A stretch of DNA of 64,000 nucleotides from Photobacterium malacitanum (GCF_900185615.1 NZ_FYAK01000007.1:62001-126000), one strand, 5' to 3'; counted from the stretch's first letter, positions 50,277-61,876 are shown. The notes: generated from the sequence alone by a model not told the origin. A program made the numbers and translations.

Positions 50277-51614
50277 ATGGCTGAACGTAAGTTCTTTGGT
50301 ACTGATGGTATTCGTGGTTTTGTTGGTGAAGGTCCGATTACACCTGAGTTTGTAATGAAGCTAGGCTGGGCTGCTGGGCGTGTATTATCAAAAACAGGTA
50401 CTAAAAAAGTATTAATTGGTAAAGATACTCGTATTTCAGGTTACATGCTTGAGTCTGCTTTAGAAGCAGGTCTTGCTGCTGCGGGTTTAAAAGCAGCTTT
50501 TACCGGACCAATGCCAACCCCTGCTGTTGCCTACCTAACCCGTACATTTCGTGCTGAAGCGGGGATTGTGATCTCTGCATCACACAACCCTTACCATGAT
50601 AACGGCATTAAATTCTTTTCATCACAAGGTACTAAATTACCGGATGAGGTTGAATTAGCCATTGAAGCGGAAATGGAAAAACCATTAACGTGTGTAGAAT
50701 CAGCATTACTGGGTAAAGCATATCGAATTGATGATGCAGCAGGGCGTTACATTGAATTTTGTAAAGGTACATTCCCTAATCATTTAAGCCTTGAAGGTTT
50801 TAAAATTGTTGTCGATTGTGCGCATGGTGCGACATATCACATTGCCCCTAAGGTTTTCGCTGAATTAGGTGCTGAAATTATTACTATTGGTTGCGAGCCA
50901 AACGGTATCAATATTAATGATAAGGTGGGCGCTACAGACGTTGCCGCATTACAAGCGAAAGTATTAGCAGAAAAAGCTGACTTTGGTATTGCCCTTGATG
51001 GTGATGGTGACCGTATTATCATGGTTGATGAGCTTGGTAATAAAATTGATGGTGACCAGATTGCTTACATTATTGCTCGTGATGCATTACGTTGCGGTGA
51101 ACTGAAAGGTGGTGTTGTTGGTACGTTAATGACCAATATGGGCATGGAAGTTGCACTTAAAAATCTAGGCATTCCTTTTGTACGTGCAAAAGTGGGTGAC
51201 CGTTATGTAATGGAAGAATTACTAAAGCATAATTGGTTAATTGGCGCTGAAAATTCAGGCCATGTTATTTTACTTGATAAAGTAACGACAGGTGACGGTA
51301 TTGTTGCTGGTTTACAAGTGATGGCGTCTATCGTAGCAAGTAAAATGAGCCTAAAAGAGCTAAGTGATGGCATGACAATGTTCCCGCAAGTTTTGGAAAA
51401 TGTTCGCTTTAAGGGCGACAGCGATCCTCTACAATCAGCTGCTGTTATTGCAGCAACTCAAGCGGTTGAACAAAAATTAGGTGATAATGGTCGCGTATTA
51501 TTACGTAAATCAGGCACTGAGCCATTAATCCGTGTTATGGTTGAAGGCCAAAATGCAGCTGATGTTAAGCAATATGCATTAGATATTGCAAAAGCAGTAA
51601 AAGAAAACTGCTAA
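50277..51614 (+). CDS. glmM: Phosphoglucosamine mutase
   Basis: Converts glucosamine-6-phosphate to glucosamine-1-phosphate for UDP-GlcNAc, needed for peptidoglycan and LPS. The active phosphoserine is in [12 protein letters not shown] (near residue 102). The metal-binding loop is DGDGDR, the sugar-binding loop is GAENSGH, and the phosphate-binding loop is [14 protein letters not shown]. It has 445 residues, as in E. coli. It lies between folP and secG, the conserved order. AGGAG precedes the ATG. Confidence 0.97.
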   Translation: MAERKFFGTDGIRGFVGEGPITPEFVMKLGWAAGRVLSKTGTKKVLIGKDTRISGYMLESALEAGLAAAGLKAAFTGPMPTPAVAYLTRTFRAEAGIVISASHNPYHDNGIKFFSSQGTKLPDEVELAIEAEMEKPLTCVESALLGKAYRIDDAAGRYIEFCKGTFPNHLSLEGFKIVVDCAHGATYHIAPKVFAELGAEIITIGCEPNGININDKVGATDVAALQAKVLAEKADFGIALDGDGDRIIMVDELGNKIDGDQIAYIIARDALRCGELKGGVVGTLMTNMGMEVALKNLGIPFVRAKVGDRYVMEELLKHNWLIGAENSGHVILLDKVTTGDGIVAGLQVMASIVASKMSLKELSDGMTMFPQVLENVRFKGDSDPLQSAAVIAATQAVEQKLGDNGRVLLRKSGTEPLIRVMVEGQNAADVKQYALDIAKAVKENC

Positions 51615-51668
51615 TGTAAGAATTATTGATAACTGTTTAATTATTTAAACATTATTCAATAAAGGACG

Positions 51669-51702
51669 AGGCTGGCTAATACAAATATGGTCAGCCTTTT
51701 TA
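51669..51702 (+). terminator. Terminator after glmM
   Basis: An 8-bp stem with a G-T pair (AGGCTGGC with GTCAGCCT) around a 13-base loop, followed by a T run. Confidence 0.65.
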
Positions 51703-51884
51703 TTTCGATGACTTTGTTTTTGGCTAAATGTTGTGCAAGTGGTTCGGAATATTCACTTTTTTAGTAAATATTACTTGTCACTGTTACACTGTTTCGCTAG
51801 TATTCATTCGCTCTCTAGATAAGAGGAATGCGCTGGCACTGCTAAAGCAAAGCCGGTATAGCAATTTAACCATAGGTGGAACCC

Positions 51885-52274
51885 ATGTACGAAATTCTAC
51901 TTGTGATTTATCTTGTCGCTGCGCTTGGTGTAATTGGCCTAGTAATGGTTCAGCAAGGTAAAGGCGCAGATATGGGAGCTTCATTCGGGGCTGGTGCTTC
52001 AGGAACTTTGTTCGGCTCTAGCGGCTCAGGAAATTTTCTAACTCGAATGACAACACTTTGTGCACTTATTTTCTTTGTGATCAGTCTTGTTCTTGGCAAC
52101 ATGAGTACCAAGCAAGCATCAGAGACTAGTGGTTGGGATAACCTTTCGGCTCCTGCTACAACACAAGCTGTTGAAACACCAAAGACTGTAACGACAGATA
52201 AAGTTGTTGCAGCTGAAAAAACAACTGAGAACACTGCTGAAACAACACCAGCAACAAGTGAAAAATCTCAGTAA
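51885..52274 (+). CDS. secG: Protein-export membrane protein SecG
   Basis: Auxiliary subunit of the SecYEG translocon that aids SecA-driven export. Two membrane segments (about residues 3-21 and 53-72) flank the conserved cytoplasmic loop QQGKGADMGASFGAGASGTL. The C-terminal tail after residue 85 is rich in Thr, Ala, Glu and Lys and poorly conserved. ATG 51885 begins MYEILLV as in E. coli and has an AGGTGGA ribosome binding site; the frame extended to GTG 51876 is not needed. It has 129 residues. tRNA-Leu follows after 11 bases, as in E. coli. Confidence 0.96.
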   Translation: MYEILLVIYLVAALGVIGLVMVQQGKGADMGASFGAGASGTLFGSSGSGNFLTRMTTLCALIFFVISLVLGNMSTKQASETSGWDNLSAPATTQAVETPKTVTTDKVVAAEKTTENTAETTPATSEKSQ

Positions 52275-52285
52275 GTAAATATTTA

Positions 52286-52370
52286 GCCGAGATGGTGAAA
52301 TTGGTAGACACGCTAGCATGAGGTGCTAGTGCCGCAAGGTGTAGGGGTTCAAGTCCCCTTCTCGGCACCA
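52286..52370 (+). tRNA. leuU: tRNA-Leu (anticodon GAG)
   Basis: An 85-base class II tRNA with encoded CCA. The acceptor arm GCCGAGA pairs with TCTCGGC. The anticodon stem CTAGC/GCTAG holds the loop ATGAGGT, giving anticodon GAG. A long variable arm (TGCCGCAAGGTGT region) and GGTTCAAGTCC T-arm are present. It reads CUC and CUU. Its place after secG is the same as leuU in E. coli. Confidence 0.97.
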
Positions 52371-52383
52371 TTATACTGGTTAC

Positions 52384-52412
52384 TTGTAATAGTAACATCT
52401 GAACGGTATACT
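52384..52412 (+). promoter_or_regulatory. Putative promoter of the tRNA-fMet and rimP-nusA-infB operon
   Basis: TTGTAA (52384-52389) and TATACT (52407-52412), spaced by 17 bases. It lies 15 bases before the initiator tRNA, where E. coli metY also has its promoter. Confidence 0.6.
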
Positions 52413-52427
52413 AAGTTCAGAATCGGA

Positions 52428-52504
<77 letters not shown>

Positions 52505-52596
52505 CTTTCCTGAAAATAGACTATTCTTATTTTTGAATGTTTGTTTTCTTACTAAGACACTTGCTTGCATGGTTTTAGTAATCAGGGTCCAGTAAT

Positions 52597-52624
52597 AAAA
52601 AACCCCGTATTCGGGGTTTTTTAT
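52597..52624 (+). terminator. Terminator between tRNA-fMet and rimP
   Basis: A stem of AAAAAACCCCG with CGGGGTTTTTT around a TATT loop. Since rimP has no evident promoter after it, partial read-through from the tRNA promoter is likely. Confidence 0.85.
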
Positions 52625-52692
52625 TATCTGAAACATGACCATTCAGGTATTTACTGGGCTTTATGCCCTTTTTTTGTTTCCGGGGGGTTGTC

Positions 52693-53148
52693 TTGACAGC
52701 TTTAGAGACACAATTAACCGACTTACTTGAGCCTTCAGTTCAAGCTCTTGGCTTTGAACTTGTAGGTTTAGAGTTCATCCGTGCTGGTGAGCACTCCACA
52801 CTTCGCGTGTTTATTGACCATGAAAATGGTATAAATGTAGACAGTTGTGCAGAGGTTAGCCGCCAGATTAGTGCAGTAATGGATGTTGAAGATCCAATTA
52901 CTGTTGCTTACCACCTAGAAGTGTCTTCCCCTGGATTGGAAAGACCACTCTTCAAAGCAGCACATTACCAGCAATTTATTGGTCATGAAGTTAGCTTAGT
53001 ATTAAAAATGGCGATGGGTAACCGTCGTAAGTGGAAAGGTGACATTGTCGCTGTTGAAGGCGAACTGATCACACTTAACGTAGATGGCAATGACGAGTCC
53101 TTTGCACTTAGCAATATCTCCAAGGCCAACCTAGTTCCAAAATTCTAA
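52693..53148 (+). CDS. rimP: Ribosome maturation factor RimP
   Basis: Assists maturation of the 30S subunit. The conserved core [20 protein letters not shown] and the SSPGLERPL segment near residue 80 match the family, and the C-terminus [13 protein letters not shown] is typical. I take TTG 52693 as the start because a GGGGGG tract lies six to eleven bases upstream and the protein then has 151 residues (150 in E. coli, which also starts with TTG). The ten upstream codons are unlikely. It heads the nusA-infB operon. Confidence 0.95.
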   Translation: MTALETQLTDLLEPSVQALGFELVGLEFIRAGEHSTLRVFIDHENGINVDSCAEVSRQISAVMDVEDPITVAYHLEVSSPGLERPLFKAAHYQQFIGHEVSLVLKMAMGNRRKWKGDIVAVEGELITLNVDGNDESFALSNISKANLVPKF

Positions 53149-53170
53149 CCGCTAAACTGGGGCATTAGAA

Positions 53171-54658
53171 ATGAACAAAGAAATCTTGGCTGTCGTAGAA
53201 GCGGTATCCAACGAAAAAGCTGTTCCTCGCGAGCGTATCTTTGAAGCGCTTGAAATCGCATTAGCAACAGCAACTAAAAAGAAACATGAAGCAGAAATCG
53301 ACGTTCGTGTTGTTATCGATCGTAAAACGGGTGAATTCGAAACTTTCCGTCGTTGGAAAGCAGTAGAAGAGGTGACTCAACCTACACTTGAAATTACGTT
53401 AGAAGCGGCACAATTTGAAGATCCAACAATTGCTCTTGGCGATTATGTTGAAGATGATATTGAATCTGTAACGTTCGACCGTATTACGACGCAAACAGCA
53501 AAGCAAGTTATCGTACAAAAAGTACGTGAAGCTGAGCGTGAGCAAATTGTGGCACAATTTATTGACAACGAAGGTGAGCTAATCACTGGTATTGTTAAGA
53601 AAGTAAATCGTGACGCAGTGATCATTGATTTAGGTAGCAACGCAGAAGCGGTTATCCAACGTGATGATCAACTTCCTCGTGAAAACTTCCGTCCAGGCGA
53701 CCGTGTTCGTGGTCTACTTTACAAAGTTGCTCCTGAAGCACGTGGTTTCCAGTTATTCATGACGCGTTCTAAGCCAGAAATGCTATCTGAGCTATTCCGC
53801 ATTGAAGTGCCTGAAATGGGCGAAGAACTGATTGAGCTAATGGGCGCAGCACGTGATGCTGGCTCTCGTGCAAAAATTGCAGTAAAAACTAACGATAAGC
53901 GTATTGACCCAGTGGGTGCGTGTGTTGGTATGCGTGGCGCACGTGTTCAAGCTGTTTCTAGTGAGCTTGGCGGCGAGCGTATTGATATCGTATTGTGGGA
54001 TGAAAATGCTGCACAATACGTGATCAATGCAATGGCACCTGCGGAAGTTGATTCAATCATTGTTGATGAAGACAACCACACAATGGATATCGCAGTACAG
54101 AAAGACAATCTGGCACAAGCGATTGGTCGCAACGGTCAAAACGTACGTCTAGCATCACAGCTTACTGGCTGGGAACTAAACGTAATGACGGTTGAAGATC
54201 TACAGAAAAAACACCAAGCAGAAGCACAAGCATCAATTGAAGTGTTCACTAAGCACCTTGATATTGATGAAGACTTTGCCACTGTATTGGTAGAAGAAGG
54301 CTTTACTACACTAGAAGAAATTGCTTACGTTCCATTAAGTGAGTTAATGGATATTGATGGTCTTGATGAAGAGACTATTGAGCAATTACGTAGCCGTGCA
54401 AAAGCGGCATTGACTACGCTAGCGCTTGCTAAAGAAGAATCGCTTGATGGTGTAGAACCAGCTGAAGATTTATTAAGTCTGGAAGGTCTTGAGCGCGAAT
54501 TAGCGTTTAAGTTTGCAGCAAAAGGTATTTGTACGCTTGAAGATCTTGCTGATCAAGGAACTGATGACTTGACCGACATTGAAGGCGTGGACGAAGCAAA
54601 AGCGGGTGAGCTAATTATGGCTGCGCGTAATATTTGCTGGTTCAGCGACGAAGCGTAA
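53171..54658 (+). CDS. nusA: Transcription termination/antitermination factor NusA
   Basis: Binds RNA polymerase and nascent RNA, promoting pausing, termination and antitermination. Domains in order: the N-terminal polymerase-binding domain (1 to about 125), the S1 domain (about 135-200, [21 protein letters not shown]), KH1 and KH2 (about 230-345, [17 protein letters not shown] and [13 protein letters not shown]), and two C-terminal acidic repeats typical of E. coli-type NusA. It has 495 residues, as in E. coli. It is 22 bases after rimP and 27 before infB. Confidence 0.97.
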   Translation: MNKEILAVVEAVSNEKAVPRERIFEALEIALATATKKKHEAEIDVRVVIDRKTGEFETFRRWKAVEEVTQPTLEITLEAAQFEDPTIALGDYVEDDIESVTFDRITTQTAKQVIVQKVREAEREQIVAQFIDNEGELITGIVKKVNRDAVIIDLGSNAEAVIQRDDQLPRENFRPGDRVRGLLYKVAPEARGFQLFMTRSKPEMLSELFRIEVPEMGEELIELMGAARDAGSRAKIAVKTNDKRIDPVGACVGMRGARVQAVSSELGGERIDIVLWDENAAQYVINAMAPAEVDSIIVDEDNHTMDIAVQKDNLAQAIGRNGQNVRLASQLTGWELNVMTVEDLQKKHQAEAQASIEVFTKHLDIDEDFATVLVEEGFTTLEEIAYVPLSELMDIDGLDEETIEQLRSRAKAALTTLALAKEESLDGVEPAEDLLSLEGLERELAFKFAAKGICTLEDLADQGTDDLTDIEGVDEAKAGELIMAARNICWFSDEA

Positions 54659-54685
54659 TAAAAAATAAAGCAAGGGAGGAGCATT

Positions 54686-57418
54686 ATGTCAGAGGTTACC
54701 GTTAAAACATTGGCGGAAGAAATTGGTACGCCGATTGACCGTTTACTTCAACAGTTTTCAGATGCTGGGATAGCTAAGAATGTTGATGCAAATGTAAGCC
54801 AAACCGAAAAACAGGCGTTACTTAACCATCTCCAAAAGGAGCATGGTAGTGACGGCAATACTGACGGCGCTCCGACTCGTCTGACTCTGCAGCGTAAGAC
54901 ACGAAGTACACTAAGTGTGTCTGGCAGTGGTGGCAAGAGCAAAAATGTTCAGGTAGAAGTGCGCAAAAAGCGCACCTACGTGAAACGTTCAGCACTAGAG
55001 GATGAACAACGTGCAGCGGAAGAAGCTGTTAAGCGCGAAGCAGAAGCAAAAGCGCAACGTGAAGCTGACATGATTGCCAAACAAGCCGCAGAAGAAGCAG
55101 CAAAACGTAGTGCAGAGGAAGCTGCCCTACGTAAAGCTGAAGAGCAGCGTAAAGCAGAAGAAGCTGCTAAGCGTGAAGCAGAACAGAAATTAAAGCGTGC
55201 CGCTGAGGATAAAGCGAATCGTACCGAACAGGATAAGCGTAAAGCTGAGGAAAAAGCTAAGCGCATTGCCGCTGACAAACAGGCTAAGTTAGATGCTGAA
55301 GTACTACAGCGTCGTCTGGAAGAGGAAGCCAAGCGAAAAGCCGAAGAAGAAAGTCAGCGTCAGCTAGAAGAGGCTCGCAAAATGGCAGAACAGAACGAGA
55401 AAAACGGGGTAAAACCTGAGCAAGCAGTAAGTATGGAAAAATCTGATTACCATACAACGACATCTACCTATGCTCGTGCTGCAGAAGATGAACAAGACCG
55501 CAAAGAAGAAACTTCTCGCCGTCGTAAAAAGAAAAAGCCAGCGGCTAAGCAAGACGAACGTGGTGGCCGTGGCGGTCGTAACCAACGTGGTCGCGGTAAG
55601 CCACAAATGAACAAACCTGCTTCAATGCAACATGGCTTCGATAAGACAGCACAAGTTGCTAAGCAAGATGTTGTTATTGGCGAAACTATCGTGGTTTCAG
55701 AACTAGCTAACAAAATGTCTGTTAAGGGCGTTGAAGTTATCAAAGTGATGATGAAGATGGGCGCTATGGCGACTATCAACCAAGTTATCGACCAAGAAAC
55801 AGCAACATTAGTTGCTGAAGAAATGGGTCACAAAGTAATTCTACGCAAAGAAAACGAATTGGAAGAAGCGATTCTTTCTAATCGTAACGACTTAGATCTA
55901 ATCAAAGTCTCTCGTGCGCCAGTTGTTACTATCATGGGTCACGTTGACCATGGTAAGACATCAACACTTGACTACATTCGTAAAGCACACGTTGCTTCAG
56001 GCGAAGCCGGTGGTATTACACAGCACATTGGTGCTTACCACGTTGAAACTGAAAACGGTATGATTACCTTCCTTGATACTCCAGGACACGCAGCGTTTAC
56101 AGCTATGCGTGCTCGTGGTGCTCAAGCGACAGATATCGTTGTACTAGTCGTGGCTGCAGACGATGGTGTAATGCCACAAACAATCGAAGCAATCCAGCAC
56201 GCAAAAGCGGCAGGTGTACCTTTGATCGTTGCGGTAAACAAGATCGATAAAGAAGATGCAAACCCAGATAACGTGAAGAATGAGCTAGCTCAATACGACG
56301 TTATGCCTGAAGAGTGGGGCGGTGACAACATGTTTGTTCACATCTCTGCGAAGCAAGGTACTAACATCGATGGTCTATTAGAAGCCATTCTTCTTCAGTC
56401 AGAAATTCTTGAGCTAACAGCAGTTGAAGAAGGCATGGCATCTGGTGTTGTTATTGAATCTCGTCTTGATAAAGGCCGTGGTCCAGTTGCAACAGTACTT
56501 GTTCAAGAAGGTACATTGCGCAAGGGCGATATCGTTCTTTGTGGTCTAATGCATGGTCGTATTCGTGCAATGCGCAACGAACAAGGTCAAGAAATCGAAT
56601 CAGCAGGTCCATCTATTCCTGTTGAGATCCTTGGTCTTTCTGGTGTGCCGTCATCAGGTGACGAAGCGACTGTTGTACGTGATGAGCGTAAAGCACGTGA
56701 AGTTGCACTTTACCGTCAAGGTAAATTCCGTGATGTTAAACTAGCACGTCAACAAAAAGCTAAACTAGAAAACATGTTTGCTAACATGGAAGCTGGTGAA
56801 GTTGCTGAACTAAACGTTGTGCTTAAAGCTGACGTTCAAGGTTCTGTTGAAGCAATCGCTGACTCACTACGTAAACTTTCAACTGATGAAGTTAAAGTGA
56901 GCATCGTAGGTTCAGGTGTTGGTGCAATCACTGAAACTGATGCAGTACTTGCAGCAGCTTCTAACGCTATCATTCTTGGTTTCAACGTTCGTGCTGATGC
57001 GTCTGCGCGTCAAACAATCGAAAATGAAAACCTAGATCTACGTTACTACTCAATCATTTACCAACTAATCGACGAAGTTAAAGCGGCGATGGGCGGTATG
57101 CTGGCTCCTGAGTTCAAGCAAGAGATCATTGGTCTTGCTGAAGTACGTGACGTATTTAAGTCACCTAAGATCGGCGCAATCGCTGGTTGTATGGTAACTG
57201 AAGGTACTATTAAGCGTAACAACCCTATTCGTGTTCTACGTGAAAACGTAGTTATCTACGAAGGTGAGCTTGAGTCACTACGTCGCTTTAAAGATGACGT
57301 TGCTGAAGTTAAGAACGGTTACGAGTGTGGTATCGGCGTTAAGAACTACAACGACGTTCGCGTTGGCGACCAGATCGAAGTATTCGAAATTATTGAAATC
57401 CAACGTACACTTGACTAA
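54686..57418 (+). CDS. infB: Translation initiation factor IF-2
   Basis: GTPase that brings fMet-tRNA to the ribosome. The N-terminal IF2 subdomain (about 1-55) is followed by a long, charged, Ala/Glu/Lys/Arg-rich helical linker (about 110-240) and a Gly/Arg-rich patch near 290-310. The G domain shows G1 GHVDHGKT, G3 DTPGHAAF and G4 NKID. The C-terminal domains end [13 protein letters not shown]. It has 910 residues against 890 in E. coli; the difference lies in the linker. GGGAGGAG precedes the ATG. Long antisense ORFs over the linker are codon-bias artefacts. Confidence 0.97.
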   Translation: MSEVTVKTLAEEIGTPIDRLLQQFSDAGIAKNVDANVSQTEKQALLNHLQKEHGSDGNTDGAPTRLTLQRKTRSTLSVSGSGGKSKNVQVEVRKKRTYVKRSALEDEQRAAEEAVKREAEAKAQREADMIAKQAAEEAAKRSAEEAALRKAEEQRKAEEAAKREAEQKLKRAAEDKANRTEQDKRKAEEKAKRIAADKQAKLDAEVLQRRLEEEAKRKAEEESQRQLEEARKMAEQNEKNGVKPEQAVSMEKSDYHTTTSTYARAAEDEQDRKEETSRRRKKKKPAAKQDERGGRGGRNQRGRGKPQMNKPASMQHGFDKTAQVAKQDVVIGETIVVSELANKMSVKGVEVIKVMMKMGAMATINQVIDQETATLVAEEMGHKVILRKENELEEAILSNRNDLDLIKVSRAPVVTIMGHVDHGKTSTLDYIRKAHVASGEAGGITQHIGAYHVETENGMITFLDTPGHAAFTAMRARGAQATDIVVLVVAADDGVMPQTIEAIQHAKAAGVPLIVAVNKIDKEDANPDNVKNELAQYDVMPEEWGGDNMFVHISAKQGTNIDGLLEAILLQSEILELTAVEEGMASGVVIESRLDKGRGPVATVLVQEGTLRKGDIVLCGLMHGRIRAMRNEQGQEIESAGPSIPVEILGLSGVPSSGDEATVVRDERKAREVALYRQGKFRDVKLARQQKAKLENMFANMEAGEVAELNVVLKADVQGSVEAIADSLRKLSTDEVKVSIVGSGVGAITETDAVLAAASNAIILGFNVRADASARQTIENENLDLRYYSIIYQLIDEVKAAMGGMLAPEFKQEIIGLAEVRDVFKSPKIGAIAGCMVTEGTIKRNNPIRVLRENVVIYEGELESLRRFKDDVAEVKNGYECGIGVKNYNDVRVGDQIEVFEIIEIQRTLD

Positions 57419-57458
57419 TAATCAGTGTAGATAGTTGTTTTTCAACATGATAATGATA

Positions 57459-57485
57459 ATGGGGAGCTTCGGCTCCCCATTCTTT
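57459..57485 (+). terminator. C(UUCG)G-capped hairpin between infB and rbfA
   Basis: A perfect 9-bp stem (ATGGGGAGC with GCTCCCCAT) is closed by a C(TTCG)G tetraloop, which makes it very stable. The sequence after it (TCTTTCAAG) is a weak T tract, so it may attenuate or protect the mRNA more than stop transcription. Confidence 0.6.
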
Positions 57486-57516
57486 CAAGAGCATTATTCT
57501 TAGAGAGAGCAAGACA

Positions 57517-57918
57517 ATGGCAAAAGAATTTAGCCGCACCCAACGTGTAGCACAACAGCTACAAAAAGAATTAGCAGTGATTTTACAGCGTGAAATCAAA
57601 GATCCAGCGATCGCAATGACAACAATCTCAAGTGTTGATGTATCGCGTGATATGAACTACGCCAAAATCTATGTAACTTTCTTTCCAATTGGTGAGCAAA
57701 CTGCAGAAGGCAGCTTGGCAGCACTACGTGAAATGTCACCTTACATTCGTTCACTACTAGGTAAAGAAATTCGCCTACGTGTGACACCTGAGCTTAACTT
57801 TATTTTCGATCAATCGTTAACCGAAGGTATGCGTATTTCTAACCTAGTATCAAAAGCGGTACGTGACGATGAAGATCGTCGTGGTGATGAAGACGAAGTA
57901 GAAAAAGGCGAGGAATAA
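57517..57918 (+). CDS. rbfA: 30S ribosome-binding factor RbfA
   Basis: Assembly factor with a KH-like fold that acts on the 5' end of 16S rRNA in late 30S maturation and at low temperature. The sequence [21 protein letters not shown], the [16 protein letters not shown] strand and the [13 protein letters not shown] segment are conserved. The acidic tail ([17 protein letters not shown]) is typical. It has 133 residues. truB starts two bases after its stop, so the two are translationally coupled. Confidence 0.96.
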   Translation: MAKEFSRTQRVAQQLQKELAVILQREIKDPAIAMTTISSVDVSRDMNYAKIYVTFFPIGEQTAEGSLAALREMSPYIRSLLGKEIRLRVTPELNFIFDQSLTEGMRISNLVSKAVRDDEDRRGDEDEVEKGEE

Positions 57919-57920
57919 GC

Positions 57921-58868
57921 ATGGCACGTCGTCGTAAAGGTCGTCCAATTAACGGTGTGATCTTGGTTGATAAACCAACCGGCATTAGTTCTAACGATAC
58001 CCTGCAAAAAGTAAAACGTATCTTTTTTGCACAAAAAGCGGGCCATACCGGTGCGCTTGATCCTTTAGCGACGGGCATGTTACCGCTTTGTTTTGGTGAA
58101 GCGACCAAATTTTCACAATTCTTATTAGATTCTGATAAACGTTATCGTGTGATCGCCAAATTAGGTGAACGTACCGATACGTCTGATTCTGATGGTGAAG
58201 TGGTTGAGACCCGTGCGGTTAATGTTGATCGCGATCAGCTTGAAGCATGTATCGATCGTTTTCGCGGCACGACCGATCAAATTCCATCAATGTACTCTGC
58301 ATTAAAATACCAAGGCCGTAAGTTGTATGAATACGCGCGTGAAGGGATCTCAATTCCTCGTGAGTCGCGTAAGATCACAGTGTATTCGGTTGAGTTATTG
58401 CGGTTTGATAACAATGAAGTTGAAATGGAACTTCATGTATCAAAAGGAACGTATATTCGTACTATCGTTGATGATTTGGGGGAAATGCTAGGTTGTGGTG
58501 CTCACGTTATTATGTTGCGTCGTACCGGTGTTTCTAACTTCCCGTATGATCGCATGGTAACCATTGAGCAGTTACAAGCGATGCTTGATGACGCTAAAGC
58601 TAACGATGTTGAACCTGGTACAGTATTAGATGCGTTATTATTGCCAACGGATACAGCTGTACAAGATTTACCCGCAGTGAATATCACCGCAGAAGCTGCG
58701 GTTCATGTTCTACACGGTAATCCTGTTGCTGCTGAAGTGGTTCCCGCTGAAGGTACATTAGTACGTATTACCGTTGGCGGTAGTGCTGAATTTATTGGTG
58801 TTGGTACCATTGATGCAAAAGGCATGTTGGCTCCAAAGCGTGTAATGGCAAACGAACAACAGCAATAA
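57921..58868 (+). CDS. truB: tRNA pseudouridine-55 synthase TruB
   Basis: Converts U55 in the T loop of tRNAs to pseudouridine. The catalytic Asp is in [14 protein letters not shown] (Asp48 in E. coli). Other blocks are [43 protein letters not shown] and the [14 protein letters not shown] motif. The C-terminal PUA-like domain covers about 250-315. It has 315 residues (314 in E. coli). It is two bases after rbfA. AGGAA precedes the ATG. Confidence 0.97.
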   Translation: MARRRKGRPINGVILVDKPTGISSNDTLQKVKRIFFAQKAGHTGALDPLATGMLPLCFGEATKFSQFLLDSDKRYRVIAKLGERTDTSDSDGEVVETRAVNVDRDQLEACIDRFRGTTDQIPSMYSALKYQGRKLYEYAREGISIPRESRKITVYSVELLRFDNNEVEMELHVSKGTYIRTIVDDLGEMLGCGAHVIMLRRTGVSNFPYDRMVTIEQLQAMLDDAKANDVEPGTVLDALLLPTDTAVQDLPAVNITAEAAVHVLHGNPVAAEVVPAEGTLVRITVGGSAEFIGVGTIDAKGMLAPKRVMANEQQQ

Positions 58869-58966
58869 TGACGCCAGTAAATCACAATTAACCGTCAACC
58901 ATTAATCAGCTTGATTAGGGTAAAGAAGTTGTTTGAGATTAAAAATAACGCTGGTTAATTATTCGC

Positions 58967-58995
58967 TTGTAGTTCGTACCGCTGATCAGTATAAT
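58967..58995 (+). promoter_or_regulatory. rpsO: Putative sigma-70 promoter of rpsO
   Basis: TTGTAG (58967-58972) and a perfect TATAAT (58990-58995), spaced by 17 bases. It lies about 70 bases before the rpsO ATG, leaving a leader where E. coli has the S15 autoregulatory pseudoknot. Confidence 0.75.
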
Positions 58996-59066
58996 CCGCG
59001 GCTTGGGTGTCAGCTGAATCAGAGATTGGCGGCACAAATTAAAACATCTTGTATTAGGAATGAGTT

Positions 59067-59336
59067 ATGTCTCTGAATGCAGAAACTAAAGCAGCAATCG
59101 TTGCAGATTACGCACAATGTGAAAATGATACTGGTTCTCCTGAAGTTCAGGTTGCACTTTTAACAGCGCAAATCAACCACCTTCAAGGTCACTTTGCTAA
59201 CCACAAGCACGACCACCACAGCCGTCGCGGTCTACTACGTATGGTTTCTCGTCGTCGTAAGCTTCTAGATTACCTAAAAGGTAAAAACCTAGATCGTTAC
59301 CAAGACTTGATCAAGCGTCTAGGCCTACGTCGCTAA
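59067..59336 (+). CDS. rpsO: 30S ribosomal protein S15
   Basis: Primary 16S rRNA-binding protein of the central domain. The 89 residues match E. coli S15 closely: [50 protein letters not shown] and the end [17 protein letters not shown] precedes the ATG. In E. coli S15 represses its own translation through a leader pseudoknot. A terminator and the pnp leader follow. Confidence 0.98.
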   Translation: MSLNAETKAAIVADYAQCENDTGSPEVQVALLTAQINHLQGHFANHKHDHHSRRGLLRMVSRRRKLLDYLKGKNLDRYQDLIKRLGLRR

Positions 59337-59347
59337 GATTGCTTTAA

Positions 59348-59376
59348 GAAAGGAGCCCTAGGCTCCTTTCTTTTTA
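59348..59376 (+). terminator. rpsO: Terminator after rpsO
   Basis: A perfect 10-bp stem (GAAAGGAGCC with GGCTCCTTTC) and a CTA loop, followed by a T run. Confidence 0.9.
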
Positions 59377-59529
59377 TCTGCTCTTTTTATTGCTAATACC
59401 GCTATTATTGATTCGTCTTCCTGTCATCTTTTCTAATTTCGTCTACTATCTGTATCGGAGTTAAGCTCAAGTTTGTTGTATGAATGCTTAGGCAGAGATA
59501 TGATAGGTGCCGAGTAAATAACTGCAAAT

Positions 59530-59649
59530 ATCCACTACTTTATGGCTTTGCGAGTCGTTTTCGTCGACCTTCAGGTCGCGGCTAATAAAAGTTTTCGTTA
59601 TCTGAGAACTTTGATTAGTCGCGATACGTGAAATCATAATAAAGTGGAC
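59530..59649 (+). promoter_or_regulatory. pnp: Long stem-loop structure in the pnp leader (possible RNase III site)
   Basis: The outer arms 59530-59544 (ATCCACTACTTTATG) and 59635-59649 (CATAATAAAGTGGAC) pair except for a three-base internal loop and the outermost base. Inside lie two smaller hairpins: CGACC-TTCA-GGTCG (59565-59578) and AAAGTTTTC with GAGAACTTT (59588-59612). E. coli has an RNase III-processed structure in this place, through which PNPase represses its own synthesis. The function here is inferred from position and shape. Confidence 0.6.
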
Positions 59650-59729
59650 ATCAATTACATGACGCTTATGTTTGTGTTGGTTATAATTGACCCGCAAATA
59701 GAAAGCGGAATATATTTAAGGAAATTCAC

Positions 59730-61853
59730 GTGAATCCTATCGTAAAGACTTTCCAGTACGGTAACCACACGGTTACTCTTGAGACTGGTGTTATAGCACG
59801 TCAAGCGACTGCTGCAGTAATGGTTAGCATGGACGACACATCAGTGTTTGTTTCTGTTGTTGGTAAGAAAACAGCAGTAGAAGGCCAAGACTTCTTCCCG
59901 CTAACAGTGAACTACCAAGAGCGTACTTACGCTGCAGGTAAAATCCCTGGTGGTTTCTTCAAGCGTGAAGGCCGTCCTTCTGAAGGTGAAACACTGACTG
60001 CACGTCTAATCGACCGTCCAATCCGTCCGTTATTCCCTGACGATTTCAAAAACGAAGTACAAGTTATTGCAACAGTGGTTTCTGTAAACCCTGCTGTTAA
60101 CCCTGATATGGTTACAATGATTGGTACTTCTGCAGCACTTGCTATTTCTGGTATTCCATTCAATGGTCCTATTGGTGCAGCACGTGTGGGTTACATTAAC
60201 GATCAATTCGTTCTAAACCCAAGTAATGACGAGCTAGAAACAAGCCGTCTAGATCTTGTTGTTGCTGGTACTAAAGATGCAGTATTGATGGTTGAGTCAG
60301 AAGCTGACCGTCTATCTGAAGAGCAAATGCTACAAGCGGTTGTATTTGGTCACGACCAACAACAAACTGTTATCAATGCAATCAATGAGTTTGCAGCTGA
60401 AGTTGCGACTCCTGCTTGGGATTGGACTGCGCCAGAAGAAAATACAGCACTTAAAACTAAGATCGCTGAACTTGCAGAAGCTAAGCTTGTTGAAGCTTAC
60501 CAAATCACAGAGAAAATGGCGCGTTACGACCGTATTCATGAGATTGCTGCTGAAGTAAATGACGCAATTCTTGCTGAAGATGTTGAAGCAAACGCGAAAG
60601 AAATTCACACTATCTTCCACGATCTTGAGAAGACAGTTGTACGTGGCCGTATCATTGCTGGTCACCCACGTATCGATGGTCGTGAAAAAGACATGGTTCG
60701 TGCGCTAGACGTACGTACTGGTGTACTTCCACGTACTCACGGTTCTTCACTATTTACACGTGGTGAGACTCAAGCACTTGTTACTGCAACATTGGGTACA
60801 CAACGTGATGCTCAAATCCTTGATAGCATCATGGGTGAGAAGAAAGATCACTTCCTTCTTCACTACAATTTCCCTCCATACTGTGTAGGTGAAACGGGTT
60901 TTGTTGGTTCGCCTAAGCGTCGTGAAATTGGTCACGGTAAGTTGGCGAAGCGTGGTATTCAAGCGGTAATGCCATCTGTTGACGAATTCCCATACACTGT
61001 ACGTGTAGTATCAGAAATCACTGAATCTAACGGTTCATCTTCAATGGCTTCTGTATGTGGTACGTCGCTAGCACTTATGGACGCTGGTGTGCCAATTAAA
61101 GCATCTGTTGCTGGTATCGCAATGGGTCTAGTGAAAGAAGGCGATGATTTCGTTGTTCTTTCTGACATTCTTGGTGACGAAGACCACCTAGGTGACATGG
61201 ACTTTAAAGTAGCGGGTACTGATGACGGTATCACAGCACTTCAGATGGATATCAAGATCGAAGGTATCACTAAAGAGATCATGGAAATTGCACTTAACCA
61301 AGCTAAAGGCGCGCGTAAGCACATCCTTAGCGTAATGGATAATGCAATCAATACTCCTCGTGAAGAGATCTCTCAGTTTGCTCCTCGCATTCACATGATG
61401 AAGATCAACCCAGAGAAGATCAAAGATGTGATCGGTAAAGGTGGTGCAGTTATTCGTGCACTAACTGAAGAAACTGGTACTACAATCGAAATCGAAGATG
61501 ATGGTACAGTGAAGATCGCTGCGACTGAAGGAACTGCTGCACAAGAAGCAATCCGTCGTATCGAAGAAATCACTGCAGACGTTGAAGTTGGCCGTGTTTA
61601 CACTGGTAAAGTAATGCGTATCGTTGACTTCGGTGCGTTTGTATCAGTTATCGGTGCAAAAGAAGGTCTAGTTCACATTTCTCAAATTTCACAAGATCGT
61701 GTAGAGAAAGTGTCTGATTACCTACAGATGGGTCAAGAAGTTCAAGTTAAAGTTCTTGAAATCGACCGTCAAGGCCGTATTCGTCTAAGCATGAAAGAAG
61801 CAGTAGAAGCGCCAGCCGCAGCTCCTGCACAAGACGAGCAGCCACAAGGCTAA
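59730..61853 (+). CDS. pnp: Polyribonucleotide nucleotidyltransferase (PNPase)
   Basis: 3'-5' phosphorolytic exoribonuclease, part of the RNA degradosome. It has two RNase PH-like domains (about 1-140 and 310-545; [14 protein letters not shown] and [15 protein letters not shown]), a linker helical domain, a KH domain ([20 protein letters not shown], about 568) and an S1 domain ([15 protein letters not shown], about 625-690). The start is GTG 59730 with AAGGA upstream. It has 707 residues, in the range of E. coli PNPase (711). A strong terminator follows. Confidence 0.97.
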   Translation: MNPIVKTFQYGNHTVTLETGVIARQATAAVMVSMDDTSVFVSVVGKKTAVEGQDFFPLTVNYQERTYAAGKIPGGFFKREGRPSEGETLTARLIDRPIRPLFPDDFKNEVQVIATVVSVNPAVNPDMVTMIGTSAALAISGIPFNGPIGAARVGYINDQFVLNPSNDELETSRLDLVVAGTKDAVLMVESEADRLSEEQMLQAVVFGHDQQQTVINAINEFAAEVATPAWDWTAPEENTALKTKIAELAEAKLVEAYQITEKMARYDRIHEIAAEVNDAILAEDVEANAKEIHTIFHDLEKTVVRGRIIAGHPRIDGREKDMVRALDVRTGVLPRTHGSSLFTRGETQALVTATLGTQRDAQILDSIMGEKKDHFLLHYNFPPYCVGETGFVGSPKRREIGHGKLAKRGIQAVMPSVDEFPYTVRVVSEITESNGSSSMASVCGTSLALMDAGVPIKASVAGIAMGLVKEGDDFVVLSDILGDEDHLGDMDFKVAGTDDGITALQMDIKIEGITKEIMEIALNQAKGARKHILSVMDNAINTPREEISQFAPRIHMMKINPEKIKDVIGKGGAVIRALTEETGTTIEIEDDGTVKIAATEGTAAQEAIRRIEEITADVEVGRVYTGKVMRIVDFGAFVSVIGAKEGLVHISQISQDRVEKVSDYLQMGQEVQVKVLEIDRQGRIRLSMKEAVEAPAAAPAQDEQPQG

Positions 61854-61876
61854 GCGTTTTGCTAATATCATGATAT

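Noticed and set aside
54976-55332. Minus-strand Ser/Ala-rich ORF opposite infB
   Set aside because: It mirrors the low-complexity Ala/Glu/Lys linker of IF-2 and has no independent support.
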